In this document: positions 11,158 to 23,269 of the stretch, piece by piece
How positions within the stretch are numbered: position 1 is the first letter of the stretch
Layout of the letters: each line of letters begins with the position of its first letter
DNA from: Eucalyptus grandis
Taxonomy: Eukaryota > Streptophyta > Magnoliopsida > Myrtales > Myrtaceae
DNA length: 64,000 bases
NCBI RefSeq assembly: GCF_016545825.1
Contig: NC_052619.1
Location: 15,205,501-15,269,500 of the forward strand
Direction: 5' to 3'
The notes under the pieces: model-generated
Databases searched by the model: none
What the model saw: the letters and a program-made list of their open reading frames with translations, nothing else
Told to the model about the DNA's origin: nothing
Translations under genes and position numbers: made by a program

Positions 11158-14100
11158 ATGAAGGACGAGCTCAGCGACGCCGTTCCCTGCTCCTCCCTCG
11201 CCGTGGATTCCATCCTCCGCGTCGGCACGGTGAGTTTTTCCCGACCATCGCTCGCTCTTCTTTTTCACTTTCCGAAGAACGGCGCCCGCGACGAGCAAGA
11301 TTTAGATTAGAGGCAGCCCTGTTCATTGATCGCGCGGGCAGAAGAGAAAAGGAGGTTTTGACTCTGGATGTCTTCCTCGTGTCTCTTTTTCAGGCAGGTG
11401 CGATCTGGGGGTTATGCATAGGTCCATACGATGCTCGGAAAAGTGGTATACATGGCTTCGATCAAGAACCCATTTTGCTGCGGCCCTCAAAATTTCATCT
11501 TCTCCTTTTTTCCATTTGCTTCTCACCTTTTTTCTGGTTTATCTTGTGCAGGCCTTTCTGGGATGCCTCGGGCGTCCTTTGTGGTATGGAATTGTGTTTT
11601 AACGTCATTTATATGTAATGTATTAGCTCACTTTTCGCACGATGGTGATTTATACAGTTTTTGGATTGGCAGGCAAAATCGGTCGGCAAATTCAGCTTCC
11701 AATGCGGTAAAAATTCCCCGCAACTGCATTTTGGACAGGCACAAGCATCGTGCTCTCTCTTTATGAATTGAATGAATGAAATTGCCAATTGTTTTCGGCA
11801 TTTGTATTGCTCCTCTGTGAATGGGAAGAGAAGAGAAGAGAATTGTTTCTGTCTTTCGCAAGCTCTTGTGGCATTGAGTAGTGTTTAGTGGCAAAATTTT
11901 CCTCATGCATAATTGCTGCATTCTTGCAGGCCACGTGATTGCATCAGATTAGGAGATATGCAAATGTTGTGATCACAGTCTACTGTCCCGCGGTGTTATA
12001 CTTGGATATGTCATCTTAGCATTCCTAAAAATGAACGAATTTGTATTATGGAGCTCTCTTTGAATTTAGATGTCGCTTTGCTTGAAAAAAGTGTCTTTCA
12101 GACTAGTGAAGAAATAGTGATGCATGCCTTTTTTTTTTCTTTTTTTACCCTGCAGACCTTGAGGGAAGCCTCCTGAATTAAATTGATGAGATGCCTGGTT
12201 TAGCTTATTCATGCTATCATGTAACAAGCTTTATCTTTCCTTGTCCTTGGTAATTGAATTCGATCTTGCTCATATTCTTTTTAGTAGCCGATTCTTATTA
12301 GTTTAATGACCGTGTCTCGACTTGCTTCTCATTTTGACATTTTCTTTTGATTCTGTGAATAAAAAAATCGATTTTTCTCATGCTTGTAATCTTGTTTGTT
12401 AGGACTGGTTGCTGGAGTTTTTACAGTGACACGCTGTGGAATACAGAGATACCGAAGGAGGGATGATTGGGTTAGTATCATAGCAACATGTTTTCCTGTT
12501 TTGGAGATGATATCAAAATTGAAGAAATTACGCTGTTATGAATTAAGTTCTGTTTGTATTTACATGAATTTGACCATCCATATTCCTGTAGAGGAACTTC
12601 AAAAGTTTTGATGAGAGCATCTGGTGTTCATTTGCTGTTGTTGTCGCAAGGATTTCTTTGAGATGCTTATTAATGTGTTATAGGAGTTATGCTGCCATAC
12701 ATGAGGCATATGATGATTTTTGTGTTGTTTGTTAAGTATGGTGACACAGCTGCAATGGTAATCTGCAAAAGAATGGACAGGGTTGGGAAGTTGATTTGGC
12801 TACCTTCTGTAGCCTTGGATTGATATCATGATGTCTTTCTTGGTGATGATTAATGCTTGGCATGTAGTGCTCTTTTGCTTTCTAGTTTTCTAAATTCCTT
12901 GGCATCATTTTAGGGCTCTTGGTCCTTATCGTTATTAGGCATGTGAAATGAATCCTTTAATGTGGATACAGTATATTCTCTTGTGCTGGGCAGCCTTTGA
13001 GCTAGCTGTTGAACTTCAAAGACATAGTGGACATCATCAATTAGATAACCTTTAGTGCCTTAGGGTGTGCATTCAATGTCAACTGCACTCATGAAATGCA
13101 TGAATATGGAGTATTTGTCAGTTTCATTTGACAAGTGGTTTAAACATCTGACATCAATGGCCGGAGGTCATGATATGGCTGCCCCTTGTGGAGTCAAAGT
13201 TGATCAATTGATGGCTTTGTCATGACTAGAACAAGCTCCTTTCCCCCAGAACTGGCTAACAGATATTGGCATGAATCTTAAGGTGAGTTTGGGAAAAGTT
13301 GGCAGTTTTGCACTTCTAAAATCCTTCAATTGAAAATTGTGGTGTTTGGTAAATTAATTTTGAAGTACCTTAAACTTGAATCCTGCCTTTTTAAAGCTCC
13401 AGGCTTGAAGCAGTCACCCAGCTCCTTCACTCAAAATTCTTGCTGTGCAAAGTATTTCCAACCTCACCCCTATAATGGCCTTAGCAGCCAAATATTTGTT
13501 TTTCTGATGTAGCTTCAGCTGCAATTCAGATACTAGTTCTTAGTATCTCACCATGCCAAACAACGCATGATGCTAGCTTTTCCATTTAAATCTGAGTATT
13601 TCCTTGGTTTCCTTTTTGCAAATGTCTAGGAGGAAAATTTGAAGCACAAAAACGACAGTATCATGTTGCGCCCGAGTTAATACTTCTGACAAGATCTTCA
13701 TGCCAGTCATATATAATATATTGAGATAACTCAATGTGTAAATTCGGTGTTTGTACATTTTTCCCCGTTGAAAATTTTAACTGCTTGACTCTTTGCATAT
13801 GCATTTTGGGTCTGGTCTTTATCTTTTCCTCCTTTATCTTTTGCTTGAGAATAGGTTTGGACTGTGAGAGGTGCAAAGATGCCCTAAATTTCCCATATTG
13901 TTGTATTCTTTCTACAAGAGACAGCAGTCCCTTTTATTCTTCAGATATGCAAAATTTTGTAGTATATTATTTGATAAGAGGATTACTCAAGAAAAGTCTT
14001 ACACTTGTATCATGGTGGAAGATACCATTTGCTTTTGCATAAATGTTGCTGCTAATTTAAGCCAGATCGGTTCAAGGCTAACTGTAGTCCTAAAAGTGAT

Positions 14101-14427
14101 AGAGAAGGTTATAGGATCACATGCAGCATGATGACATTTAATGGGTTATGTTTCTGTCTTAAAAAGTGTCTTGGGACAAGTAAGCTTATTGTTGCCAGTT
14201 AGAGTTGGTGATGAATAACTCCTTTATGCTATTTGTGGAAAGAGCTCAATGTCAGATTGAAATTATAATGACCTCTTGTTCTCTTCATACAGGTAAATGG
14301 CCTGGTTGCGGGAGCTGTGGCTGGGGCAGCTGTTGCTGCAGGGACAAGAAGCTGGACGCATGTGCTTGGGATGGCTGGCCTAGTTTCTGTCTGTAGTGCT
14401 GCTGCTGATTTTTCCAGAACAAACTAG
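11158..14427 (+). CDS. OEP16-4: Outer envelope pore protein 16-4 (Tim17/Tim22/Tim23 family)
   Basis: Six exons: 11158-11229, 11395-11446, 11552-11583, 11673-11706, 12403-12470, 14293-14427. They total 393 nt (130 residues) with all frames and GT-AG junctions consistent. The protein starts MKDELSDAVPCSSLAVDS and contains AGAIWGLCIGPYDARKSG, GLSGMPRASFV and NGLVAGAVAGAAVAAGTRSW, matching plant OEP16-4 closely in length and order. The family is a four-helix Tim17-type membrane protein. OEP16 members are linked to amino-acid-selective channels and preprotein import in plastid outer envelope or mitochondrial membranes; the role of isoform 4 is poorly defined. The small exons mean no single open frame shows the gene, and the longest local frames (for example 11124-11618) are spurious. 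Intron 5 (12471-14292) is 1.8 kb without a recognisable gene. Confidence 0.92.
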
Positions 14428-14429
14428 AA

Positions 14430-16200
14430 TCACCAGGTCAGATAAATCCTTGGTGCCTAAGAAATAGGCAATTTTTCCAGTTCCGCCAAGGATAGTTGTC
14501 GGTATCTTTTGGTTTTCAAGAATCATCTAGGATAAACAATTCCCAGGCTGATTTTAGATTTGATTCTTTTGGCAATGAAACAAAGAAGGGGATAAGAAGT
14601 CCTCTTGTCATCTGCTTACTGAGTTTGGTTGTAGAAATCATCTCAAAGTGCAGGGAAACAAGTATTTATGTGTATGAAATATTGCGTATACGTGGTGGCT
14701 TTATGATTGGTTTACGACACGATCGTCAGATTCAATCAGCAAGAAATAATGAGTCAAATGAGGTAGAGTTGGCATAAACTTAAGAAGAAAACTGCTCTGC
14801 TGCTGCATGCATTCCGTATGTGGTTTCATCGACCCAATTTGTATTCCAGCTTAGTTGCACTGTATGACTTGTACGAAGGAATAAGACACCCGGACCTCTG
14901 GAATGCCAAAACTTGGCACAAAAGGACATTTAGGTTGCGTTTGGTAACGTTTCTGTTCAAAATTATTCCAGGACAAGTTAGAAAAATTATTTTGTTCCAG
15001 AGAACAATTTTGAACAAAATACATTTGATAAGTTGCACAAAAAAAACTATTTTTGTTCCAGAGAACAATTTTTGAACAGAAGAATACATTTGGTAAGTTG
15101 CACAAAATTTCTATTCCTAGAATAGAAAAAGAACAGAAATACGTTTGGTAACTTGTATAATTTTTTTTGTTTCTTTTAATTTTTTAATATTTTTATTTTA
15201 TTTTTCCTTTTTTTTTATTTTTTTCTTTCTTCCTTTTGGCTAGTTGCCGGTCTCGATCATGACCGGCAATGGCCGACGAGGGCTGGCGCTCTCGCCCAGC
15301 CACCGGCAAGGCTCGGCCTCGCCAGATCCGACTAAAATGTTGACATGGCGATTTTTCGGTGAAACAAGTGTAAAACGGTGTCGTTTTGGTGCTTTGAGGT
15401 GGTAAGAAATTAATATGAAATTAATCAAAAAATTTAAAATTTTTTTTAAAACATTTAAAGATAAAAATACAAAAAAATTTAAAAATTTAAAATTATTTTT
15501 TTTAAAAGAAAAAAGAAAAAAGTGGAGGCGGTTGAGGGCTAAACCCTCCCCCTTTGTCGCCGACCCTTCCGGCAGCGGCGGGGAGGTAGCAACAAGGCTT
15601 AGCCCTCAACCGCCGTTTTAAATAAATTTAATTAATTTTTATATTAATTTTTTACCACGTCGGTGCTAAAACGACATATTTGCATTGTCTAGTCACATCA
15701 GCTTGCAAAATAACGTCATTTTGCACTTACTTAGCCAAAAATTATGCACGTAAGCATTTTAGCCGGATTGACACTTAAATTCATTTTGTTTCAATTTTAA
15801 CATTTAAGTGTTACTTTAAGTATCCATTCATGCCAACTTTTTAGCACTTGAAAGAAAAATTCATTCGGCTCTTGCCAGTACATGGGTTGGGCTGTTCGCC
15901 CATTGGCACATGAGAAACGGTCCATATCCGGTGTGGGCGTTAGAGCATCTTTTGCCAATGAACGATGGGGTGAAAAGTGGAGGTTGAACAAGAGCATGAG
16001 TGATGAAAGTGGTTTGAATCACATTTAATGAAACATCTCCATGAAGAAACAATGAAGACCTTAGGCGTGCCTCTGCTGTGACTAAACGAATGTATTAGGC
16101 CCACAATGAATGGTCACCATGATAGGGTCTCCTACCATTAATGAAACTTCAACCAGAATGAGGACTACAATGGTGTGTGTTTGGCTCAGTTGGTGCTAGG
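14430..16200. other. Transposon-derived intergenic DNA downstream of OEP16-4
   Basis: After the OEP16-4 3' UTR, a TTA flanks GGTTGCGTTTGGTAACG at about 14931, which looks like the left end of a TIR transposon. A roughly 60-bp unit containing TTGTTCCAGAGAACAATTTT is tandemly repeated (about 14991-15051 and 15052-15113). A GC-rich core with GGCGAGGC/CCAGATC motifs (15235-15335) and a second one at 15520-15610 follow. I see no clear matching right end. Around 15640-15810 is a stretch like the right arm of the long-TIR element described at 16.2-17.8 kb. Confidence 0.5.
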
Positions 16201-16208
16201 ACAAAATC

Positions 16209-16916
16209 ATTAGGCCATAGTCGGGATAAATACACTAACAGTGCTAAAAAGTTGTGTACGGCGCTTACCTTGATGCCAAAAGTTTTCGTTGAATCATTTA
16301 GTGCAAAAAATTTGAAAAACGATTATTTTAGTGCCAACTCCAATCAGATTGACTGGAAATCTGATGTGACACTTTTTTATTAATTTTTTAGGCTAATGTG
16401 GCTTGCCGGAGAGCACAGTCAGCATCTAAACCACAAAAACAATGTCGTTTGGCTTCTTTCCCCCAAATCGAAATCCTAAATCCCCAAATTGAAAAAGAGA
16501 GAGAGAGAGAGAGAGGAGGCACGTCATCTTCCCCAAATTGAAAAAGAGAGAGAGAGAGAGGAGGCATGTCATCTTATATTAGAGAGAGAGAGAGACGATG
16601 TCGTTTGGCTTCTTTCCCCCAAATCGAAACCCTAAATCCCCAAATTGAAAAAGAGAGAGAGAGAAAGAGGAGGCACGTCATCTTCCCCAAATTGAAAAGA
16701 GAGAGAGAGAGGAGGCATGTCATCTTAGAGAGAGAGAGAGAGAGTGAGAGAGAGAGAGAGGAGGCACGTCGTCTTCTTCTTGATCGGAAATCTGACGTGA
16801 CACTTTTTTATTAATTTTTTAGGCTAACGTGGCTTGCCGGAGAGCACAGTCAGCATCTAAACCACAAAAACGATGTCATTTGGCTTATTTCCCCCAAATC
16901 GAAACCTTAAATCCCC

Positions 16917-16963
<47 letters not shown>

Positions 16964-17131
16964 GCACGTCGTCTTCTTCTTGACCGGAAATCTGTCGTCT
17001 TCTTCTTGATCGGAAACACGTTTTTATTAATTTTTAGGCTAACGTGGCTCTCCGGAGAGCACAGTCAGCATCTAAACCACAAAAACGATGTCGTTTGGCT
17101 TCTTTCCCCCAAATCGAAACCTTAAATCCCT

Positions 17132-17181
<50 letters not shown>

Positions 17182-17790
17182 CACGTCTTCTTCCCTGAAG
17201 AATGACACAGCAGCAAACGGCACCAGTAGCAACACCAGCAGCGCACCGCAGCAGCACCAACAATGGCACCGGCGGTGGCGGTGGCGGTGGCGCACTAGTA
17301 GCGGCACCTCGACTCTCTTCTTCCTCCTTCTCCTCCTCCGCCCTCGCCTCCTATTTTTTTCCGCCACTTCTTGCTTGAGCAACAATCTCATTCTTCCCTC
17401 GCTCACCTAGCATCTACAATGGTAGCCGAGCGACGATAGCTAAGCGTTGGCAGGCGAACAACAGTGGCCGAGCGGCGAGGAAGAAACCCTAACCCTAATT
17501 TCAATCCACATACGAGCTAAACGGTGTCGTTTTTGCGAGGATGTCCACGTATAAGGGCAAAATGACGTTGTTTTTTGAAGAGGATGGAAAACAACGTTGT
17601 TTAAAAGCTGAGCCACTTTTTTTTTTTTTTTTTAAAAAATATAAATGCCACGTAATCATTTTGGCCGGAATCTCGCCATTGGTACCAAAATGATCGTTTT
17701 TTCTCCGATTTAGCTATTAAGTGATCCGATGGAAACTTTTTTTCAATTATGGCACCAAAGTGTACTTATCCTGGCCATAGTTTGTCAAGG
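16209..17790. mobile_element. Long-TIR (MULE-like) non-autonomous element with GA arrays
   Basis: The left arm (about 16209-16365, ggccatag...ggataaatacac...agtgc) pairs in inverted orientation with the right arm (about 17655-17790, ...tggcaccaaagtgtacttatcctggccatag), giving degenerate inverted repeats of more than 100 bp. The interior has three diverged copies of a unit beginning TTTTTATTAATTTTTTAGGC (about 16373, 16804, 17024), each followed by AGAGCACAGTCAGCATCTAA and ending in long (GA)n runs (16495-16515, 16733-16760, 16921-16961, 17137-17175). Long frames full of Arg-Glu repeats here are microsatellite artefacts. No transposase is seen. Confidence 0.55.
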
Positions 17791-18005
17791 CATGCACATG
17801 AATTATCTTTGATTTAAAAAAAAAAAAAGGAATATCAGCTGCTAATTAAAAGGATTGTGTTTTTTTAAACATTATGACACCATGTATACGAATTATGAGT
17901 GCTTTTGTTTTCCATGATAAAGGAAAATGATCTCTCCAAAAAAATGATTAGTTTAGTGATTGGAAATGTTTGTCTTTTCATTTGGAAAATGAATTCATTT
18001 TCTTA

Positions 18006-18941
18006 GGGCGCGCATGACAAAATTTCTATTTTTCTATTTATCTGTTTTTCTATTCTCTAGAATAGGTTTGGAACAAAAATCCATTTAGTAACGCAATTTC
18101 ATTTTTTTATTTCTGGAACAGATTTTTATTCCAAAAATAAATTTGGAACAGAAATCAAAAGTTAAAATTTTTAACTTTTCTATTTCTGGAATAGAAATGA
18201 GAAATTAAATTTTTCTTCATCGTTTACTCTTGTTATCGCCCGTCGCCCACTTGCCGCTCGTGGGATGCTGAACGCCCACCGCCAGTTGTCAACTGCCTGT
18301 TACCAACCTCGGCCACTAGCCGTCGACCGCTGGCCATCGGACGTCGATCGCGGCCATCACACTCCCACCACTCATCTCCAATCATTGGTCGCTAGATGCC
18401 GGATTCCCACCAGTCGTTGGTTGTTCATCACCAATCATTGGATGCCGGAGGCTCATCACCAACCATTGGATGTTCACTGGTGACCGTCCATCGCTCGCCA
18501 CTGGTCGTCGAATGTCGGCCGCCCACCACCCGCCACCGAACTTCGGTCACTAGCCACCTGCCGTTGGCCTCCTATCCCGGACTCTAGATGTCAGACGTCG
18601 GACGTCGAACTTTGGATGTTGGACGCCAGTCGCCGATCGCCGGACTCCGGTGTCAGTGTCTGGACTTTGGTTGCCCGTCGTTGGTCATCAAACTTGGCTC
18701 CAGACATCGAACGTCGGACTTCGGACTTCGATTGTTTACTGTCGGTCACTAGACGTCGAACGTTGGTCGCCGTATGTTGGACTCCAGCCACTAGACGCTT
18801 GTCATTGCCGTTCCTAGAAAAAGAAATTTTATTTAGCTATGAAATGGATTTTTATTTTATAAATAGAAATTTTGAATTGTTATTAAATGTGTTTCTGGCA
18901 AGAAATTAATTTTTATTCCAGAAATTTTGTCATGCACACCC
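18006..18941. mobile_element. PIF/Harbinger-type non-autonomous DNA transposon
   Basis: The ends are inverted copies of GGGYGYGCATGACAAAATTT (two mismatches). The element is flanked on both sides by TTA (18003-18005 and 18942-18944), the target duplication typical of PIF/Harbinger. At 936 bp it lacks a transposase. The GC-richer core (about 18235-18800) is a degenerate minisatellite of GTCG/CACC motifs such as GACGTCGGACTTCGGA-like units. Frames across this core are by-products of the repeats. Confidence 0.75.
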
Positions 18942-18944
18942 TTA

Positions 18945-20415
18945 AAGATATCTCACGAAGTGTGGAACCCCATAAATGTGCCCCCCATTCCTCCTCCTTT
19001 TATACTTCTCACTCTCGCTCGCCCCTTTTCCCTGACATTCCAACTCTTGCACCCTTGTGTCACGGGCCGATTGATGAACCTCTCGGATCGGCCTTCTTTC
19101 GGACCGTGACACTTGTCTTTGCGAATCATCCTTCCCTCTCTCGTGACCGTTTCGCTATCCGTGAGAAGGAGAAGATCTTTAGGGGCATCGTTGAGATCGA
19201 TTCCTCGACGTGGTAGAAAAGGAGATTGGCTCCACCTCCAGGCTCCAGCCTTAGCACCAACTGAATTGGCACAAATGTAAAATGTGTTTTTTTTTGTAAG
19301 GCACAAATGTAAAATGTTTATAACTCAATTATATATATTTATATATGTTTGTGTGACTGAATTGATACAATTATATAGATTTATAACTTTTTTTTTGGTA
19401 ATTTTACCCTCGAGTGCTCTCGAGCTTTCGAGGATGGTTCGCAAGTCTCTATTTTTTCGACATTATCGCATCGATTAGACGACTCATTCGTGGCGGAGGC
19501 AAGAGGTAATGACAACGAATGATCGGGTGCCACTTTGAACACTTATAGAAGGGACCATGACAGGAGGTGCAACGTCTATAGTTTCGGTTTAGGGACTAAT
19601 TTGAATATTTATCAATATAAGGAGTTACAATAAGCAGATTAAAAGTCTAGGAAAAGTAAAGGCTACAGATCTCTCTACTCTTTGTGATTACACCATAGCT
19701 TTTGAGTTTTGTCTAAAAATTCAAAGACCACATTATATATTGGACTAACGTTTATAAATCATTTGTGATTTGTAAAAGTCTAGGAAAAGTGAAGGTTGTA
19801 GATTTCTCTCCTCTCCGTGATTGCACCATAGCTTCTAAGTTTTGCCTAACAATTCAAAGATTGTATTATAAATTGGAATAAAGTTTATAAATTATTTATG
19901 TCATTTTATCAATTATCAAGGAATGGATTTCAGACATCATTGCATTATGTTGATCACTTCACTTGGGGATCTCCTTTGCAAATGATGTGCTCTCCTGTTA
20001 ACTCGGGGCTTTAGCCAATGTACGGAGGAAGGGGAACCATGGAATGAAGAAAGGTTAGCGGGGATCGTTGAGCAGGAGTAAAAGTGCATCGGTCGCAATA
20101 AATTATCTTGTCCGCTGGCAGTTGGAACTGCCTGGAATTATGGTCGATTGCACCATTCACACTACGAACTACATCGCGTCAGATTTACATCACTTGATGC
20201 GAGGACACTGGCTGTGAAATAAATGATATTTTCATGGATATGTATGTATCCTCGCGAATTTGATATAAGGAGCCCAGAAAGAAATACTAGATTCCAAGAT
20301 TGTAGATGTCAATGTTTACAGGATGTACTTTTTGTCTAATTGGACGGGGGAATTGGTTTATAAGCGCTTTGGCAGGTCCATCTAGACGACTCTTTTCCGC
20401 GTCTTTGATAGGACT
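18945..20415. other. Intergenic, no gene recognised
   Basis: Mixed AT-rich DNA. There are two related stretches at about 19630-19765 and 19775-19910 (each with aagtctaggaaaagt...ttctctcctct...gattacaccatagctt) that look like a diverged tandem duplication of about 140 bp. No coding region is recognised. Confidence 0.45.
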
Positions 20416-20416
20416 A

Positions 20417-21076
20417 TGGTGCGTTTGGTATAGCTTTGTAAATGGATTTTGAATGTAATGCAAATATTGAAAGTTAAAATTATTTGGGAAAATACAAATT
20501 GTGTTTGATTAAAACATCTTTGCAAATGGATTATTTTAAGTTGCATGCGTGTTTGTTAAAAAAACTTTTGTAATGGGCTTTGATAGTCTATATATTATTA
20601 TTTCTTTTTTTGAAAAATGACCAAACCTTTTGTTGGACCAGCGAAGGGCTACAATCATTGGCTAGCTAGATTTGGGGTCAACGGCCATCAATCAAGGTCG
20701 CCCGATGTCGGGGACCTTTGGCAAGGGTCGTGTGACTCGACCGATGGCTACTGGTGCTAGATCTGGCTCATTGGTGATCGTAGCCCTTCATCAGTCCGAC
20801 AAAGGGTTTGGTCTTTTCATAATTAAAAATAATAATAATGAAGGACGAGATTGGAATTTTGAAAAATTGGTGATGATAGTTTTGGAAGAAAAAAAGAGTT
20901 TTAGTATTTGACCAAATACTGAAAACTCAAAGCTAGTCTCTACTAATATTGGGCTTTAACTTTTTCAATACTAATTTTGGAGTGAAAGTTCATTCAAAAT
21001 GGTTGCTAAAAGGTTTATTATATCCCTAAGGAACTTTGGAGGTTGAGACCCCATTGAAAATACCAAACACACTCTA
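20417..21076. mobile_element. TIR element, superfamily uncertain
   Basis: The left end GGTGCGTTTGGTAT (20418-) is inverted-repeat to the right end ATACCAAACACACTC (ending about 21072). The core has GC-rich pieces with CTAGATTTGG and CTAGATCTGGCTC motifs. Length is about 650 bp with no transposase. A TA flank on both sides is possible but not decisive. Confidence 0.5.
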
Positions 21077-21650
21077 CACTAAAACTCAAATGCTGAAAAT
21101 GTGCAAAAACTAGCTAGCCCGCGTGACGTTCATTCGGATGAACCTGGTGAACAAGAAAGGTATATGTGCTGCATCATCTTATGCCGTTGATCATGTCGGT
21201 TCTTATTAGATAACATTATCATTGTCGACTGATTTTCTTAATCGACTTTCACCCGGCGATCAATTACAATCTTCTCTTGTGGTCAAATGAGTTATGACAT
21301 TGAAACAAACATATTCCTTGCTTGCCCCATCGCATGGGCTATGATCTGTTAGTACAAATATAATTGGATTTGGTACAACTGATCGTGAAATTACTCGAGG
21401 ATCTTTGATGAAAATCGCTGATTTTTGTTGGGTTTTCAGGCATCATGTTTATTACACGAATAAGTTATTTCCACCCAACAGCCGAAAGTTTACGTGCCGC
21501 CATATTCCGGTTTGATGCTTCTAGTGAAGTCCATTAAAGAATGAGTCAAAGAATTGACATCACACAATGAGGAGGACCGATGTTCTTGTCTAATTCCAGT
21601 CAAGAGAATAAATGGCAATGAAAAATAGAACGATTGAAAATATAAATAAT

Positions 21651-21854
21651 TTTTTTTTTTGTCAATCCTATTCTATTCCCTACTCTACACTCACTCTCAG
21701 ACTTTTACTCTGTTTCGTGCAGGGTATAGGAGTCGAAACCCACTCTTGAAACTTACGCATCCCTACCCCATCCCCCTGAGAAGGTGGAGATTTGAACTTT
21801 TCACCTCCTCCTTCCATGTTGGAAGGGTGGCCATTGGGGCGAATCACAATGGTT
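21651..21854 (-). mobile_element. SINE retrotransposon, about 204 bp
   Basis: The insertion is flanked by perfect 14-bp direct repeats AAAATATAAATAAT (21637-21650 and 21855-21868). It has a T10 run at its left edge, i.e. a poly-A tail in minus orientation. On the minus strand it contains AGTTCAAATCTCC, close to a pol III B box, downstream of a CAATGGCCACCC segment where an A box would lie, and ends GATTGAC before the A tail. Size, tail and target duplication fit a tRNA-derived plant SINE. The perfect duplication suggests a fairly recent insertion. Confidence 0.8.
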
Positions 21855-22052
21855 AAAATATAAATAATATGAAGTAGCAAAGATCAAAGACAAGAGGAGG
21901 GGAAATTTAGGGGGGAAAAGAGGAAGAACTTCATAGAAAGCAAATGTTAATATCATTGATAAAATAGTGCAATGAAAGCACCCATGGAGCACCTATTAAG
22001 CAATCAAATGAGAAAATGCAGTAATCTTCAATAGACTAACCGAGTGAAATTT

Positions 22053-22850
22053 GGGATCGGTTGGGTAACACTTCTGTTTTGGGGAACAATTTCTTTTCAA
22101 AAAAGTTTTTTTTTTCTATTTTTATTATTGGGAACAATTTTTGAGTAAAATAAGATGTTTGGTAACTACAACAAATATTTATTCTTGGAATAAAAAATAA
22201 TAGGAATGGGTTTAGTACGATCAACAAATTTTTGTATTTTTTTTGCTTCTTATTCACGGACGGCCAAACTTCGACCGCCGCTCACCTACTGCCTATCGCC
22301 ACCACCCGATCACCGCCCACAGCCCATCGGCTGCTGGAGGCGGACAAGTGGCCGTGAGAGGGGCGGCGGCCGGTGGGTTGTGGGTGGTGGTCGGGCGACA
22401 GCGGTGAGCAATTTGAAGATGGCGATGGTTGACGCTGGCAGTCGGCGGCGGTCAGCAAGCGGTGTAGGTGACCAACAGTTGGAGGACGGTGGTGGCCGGT
22501 GGCAGTCACTGGCGATGGCGACACCGGTCAACGGCTAGCAGTTGACTGTGGCCCCAGGTGGTCGAAGGTGGCCTGCGGTGGCTGCGGCAAGAGATAAGAA
22601 CAAAAGAAAAATAAAAAAAGAAAATTAGCTTATTTCTAGAAATTGTTCCCATGAACAAGAAGATACTTTTTTTTTTTCTTGTTTTTGTTCTAAATCTATT
22701 CTCTTGCTACTTTTCTATCCTAGGAAATAGAAATATAAGTTGGCGTTATCAAACAGATTTTTGTTCTTTTTTTTTATTTGTGCCAGGGAATAAAAGAACA
22801 AAAAAACGAAGGAACATAAATGTTTCCAAAGAGGCCCTTGGTTTCCCAAC
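22053..22850. mobile_element. TIR element with GC-rich minisatellite core
   Basis: The left end GGGATCGGTTGGGTAACACTT pairs loosely with the inverted right end (aaatgtttccaaagaggccc, ending about 22850). Subterminal blocks on both sides carry GAACAA/TTGTTC motifs. The core (about 22255-22590) is a GGTGG/CGGCGG-type repeat related to that at 18.2-18.8 and 53.9-54.1 kb. No clean target duplication was found. Confidence 0.45.
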
Positions 22851-23269
22851 CTTCCTTTTGCAAATTTTCAGACTTAGTGAAATTTGGCTCAAATGCTTTT
22901 AGAATAAGAATCTAGTCTTTGCATGGTGTAATATGAGCCTTTACACACTTAAACAACTTCAGTGGATATTTGGATTAAGTTTTGTTATCATCAAAATCAC
23001 TTGGAGAGATTATCCAATGGACTTGAATGGAGGAGTTGGCTAGTTTCCTTTTTAAAATTTTATGGAACCACTATTAATTGTTTTAAAAGTTTAAATTATT
23101 ATATGAAAAAGCAATATAATATTTAAATACTCTTTCACCTATTACTTATAGGTCCAGTTCTGATTAACCATGACTACTGCTTGGTTAAAGGTACATGTGC
23201 AAATTGGGATTGCTTGCAAGTGGTTGATAGGTCACTATTTGCCATTCATTGGAAAAGGATACTAAAGGA

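Noticed and set aside
16566..17410. Frames with long Arg-Glu or Leu-Ser repeats
   Set aside because: Direct translation of GA/CT microsatellites inside a transposon.
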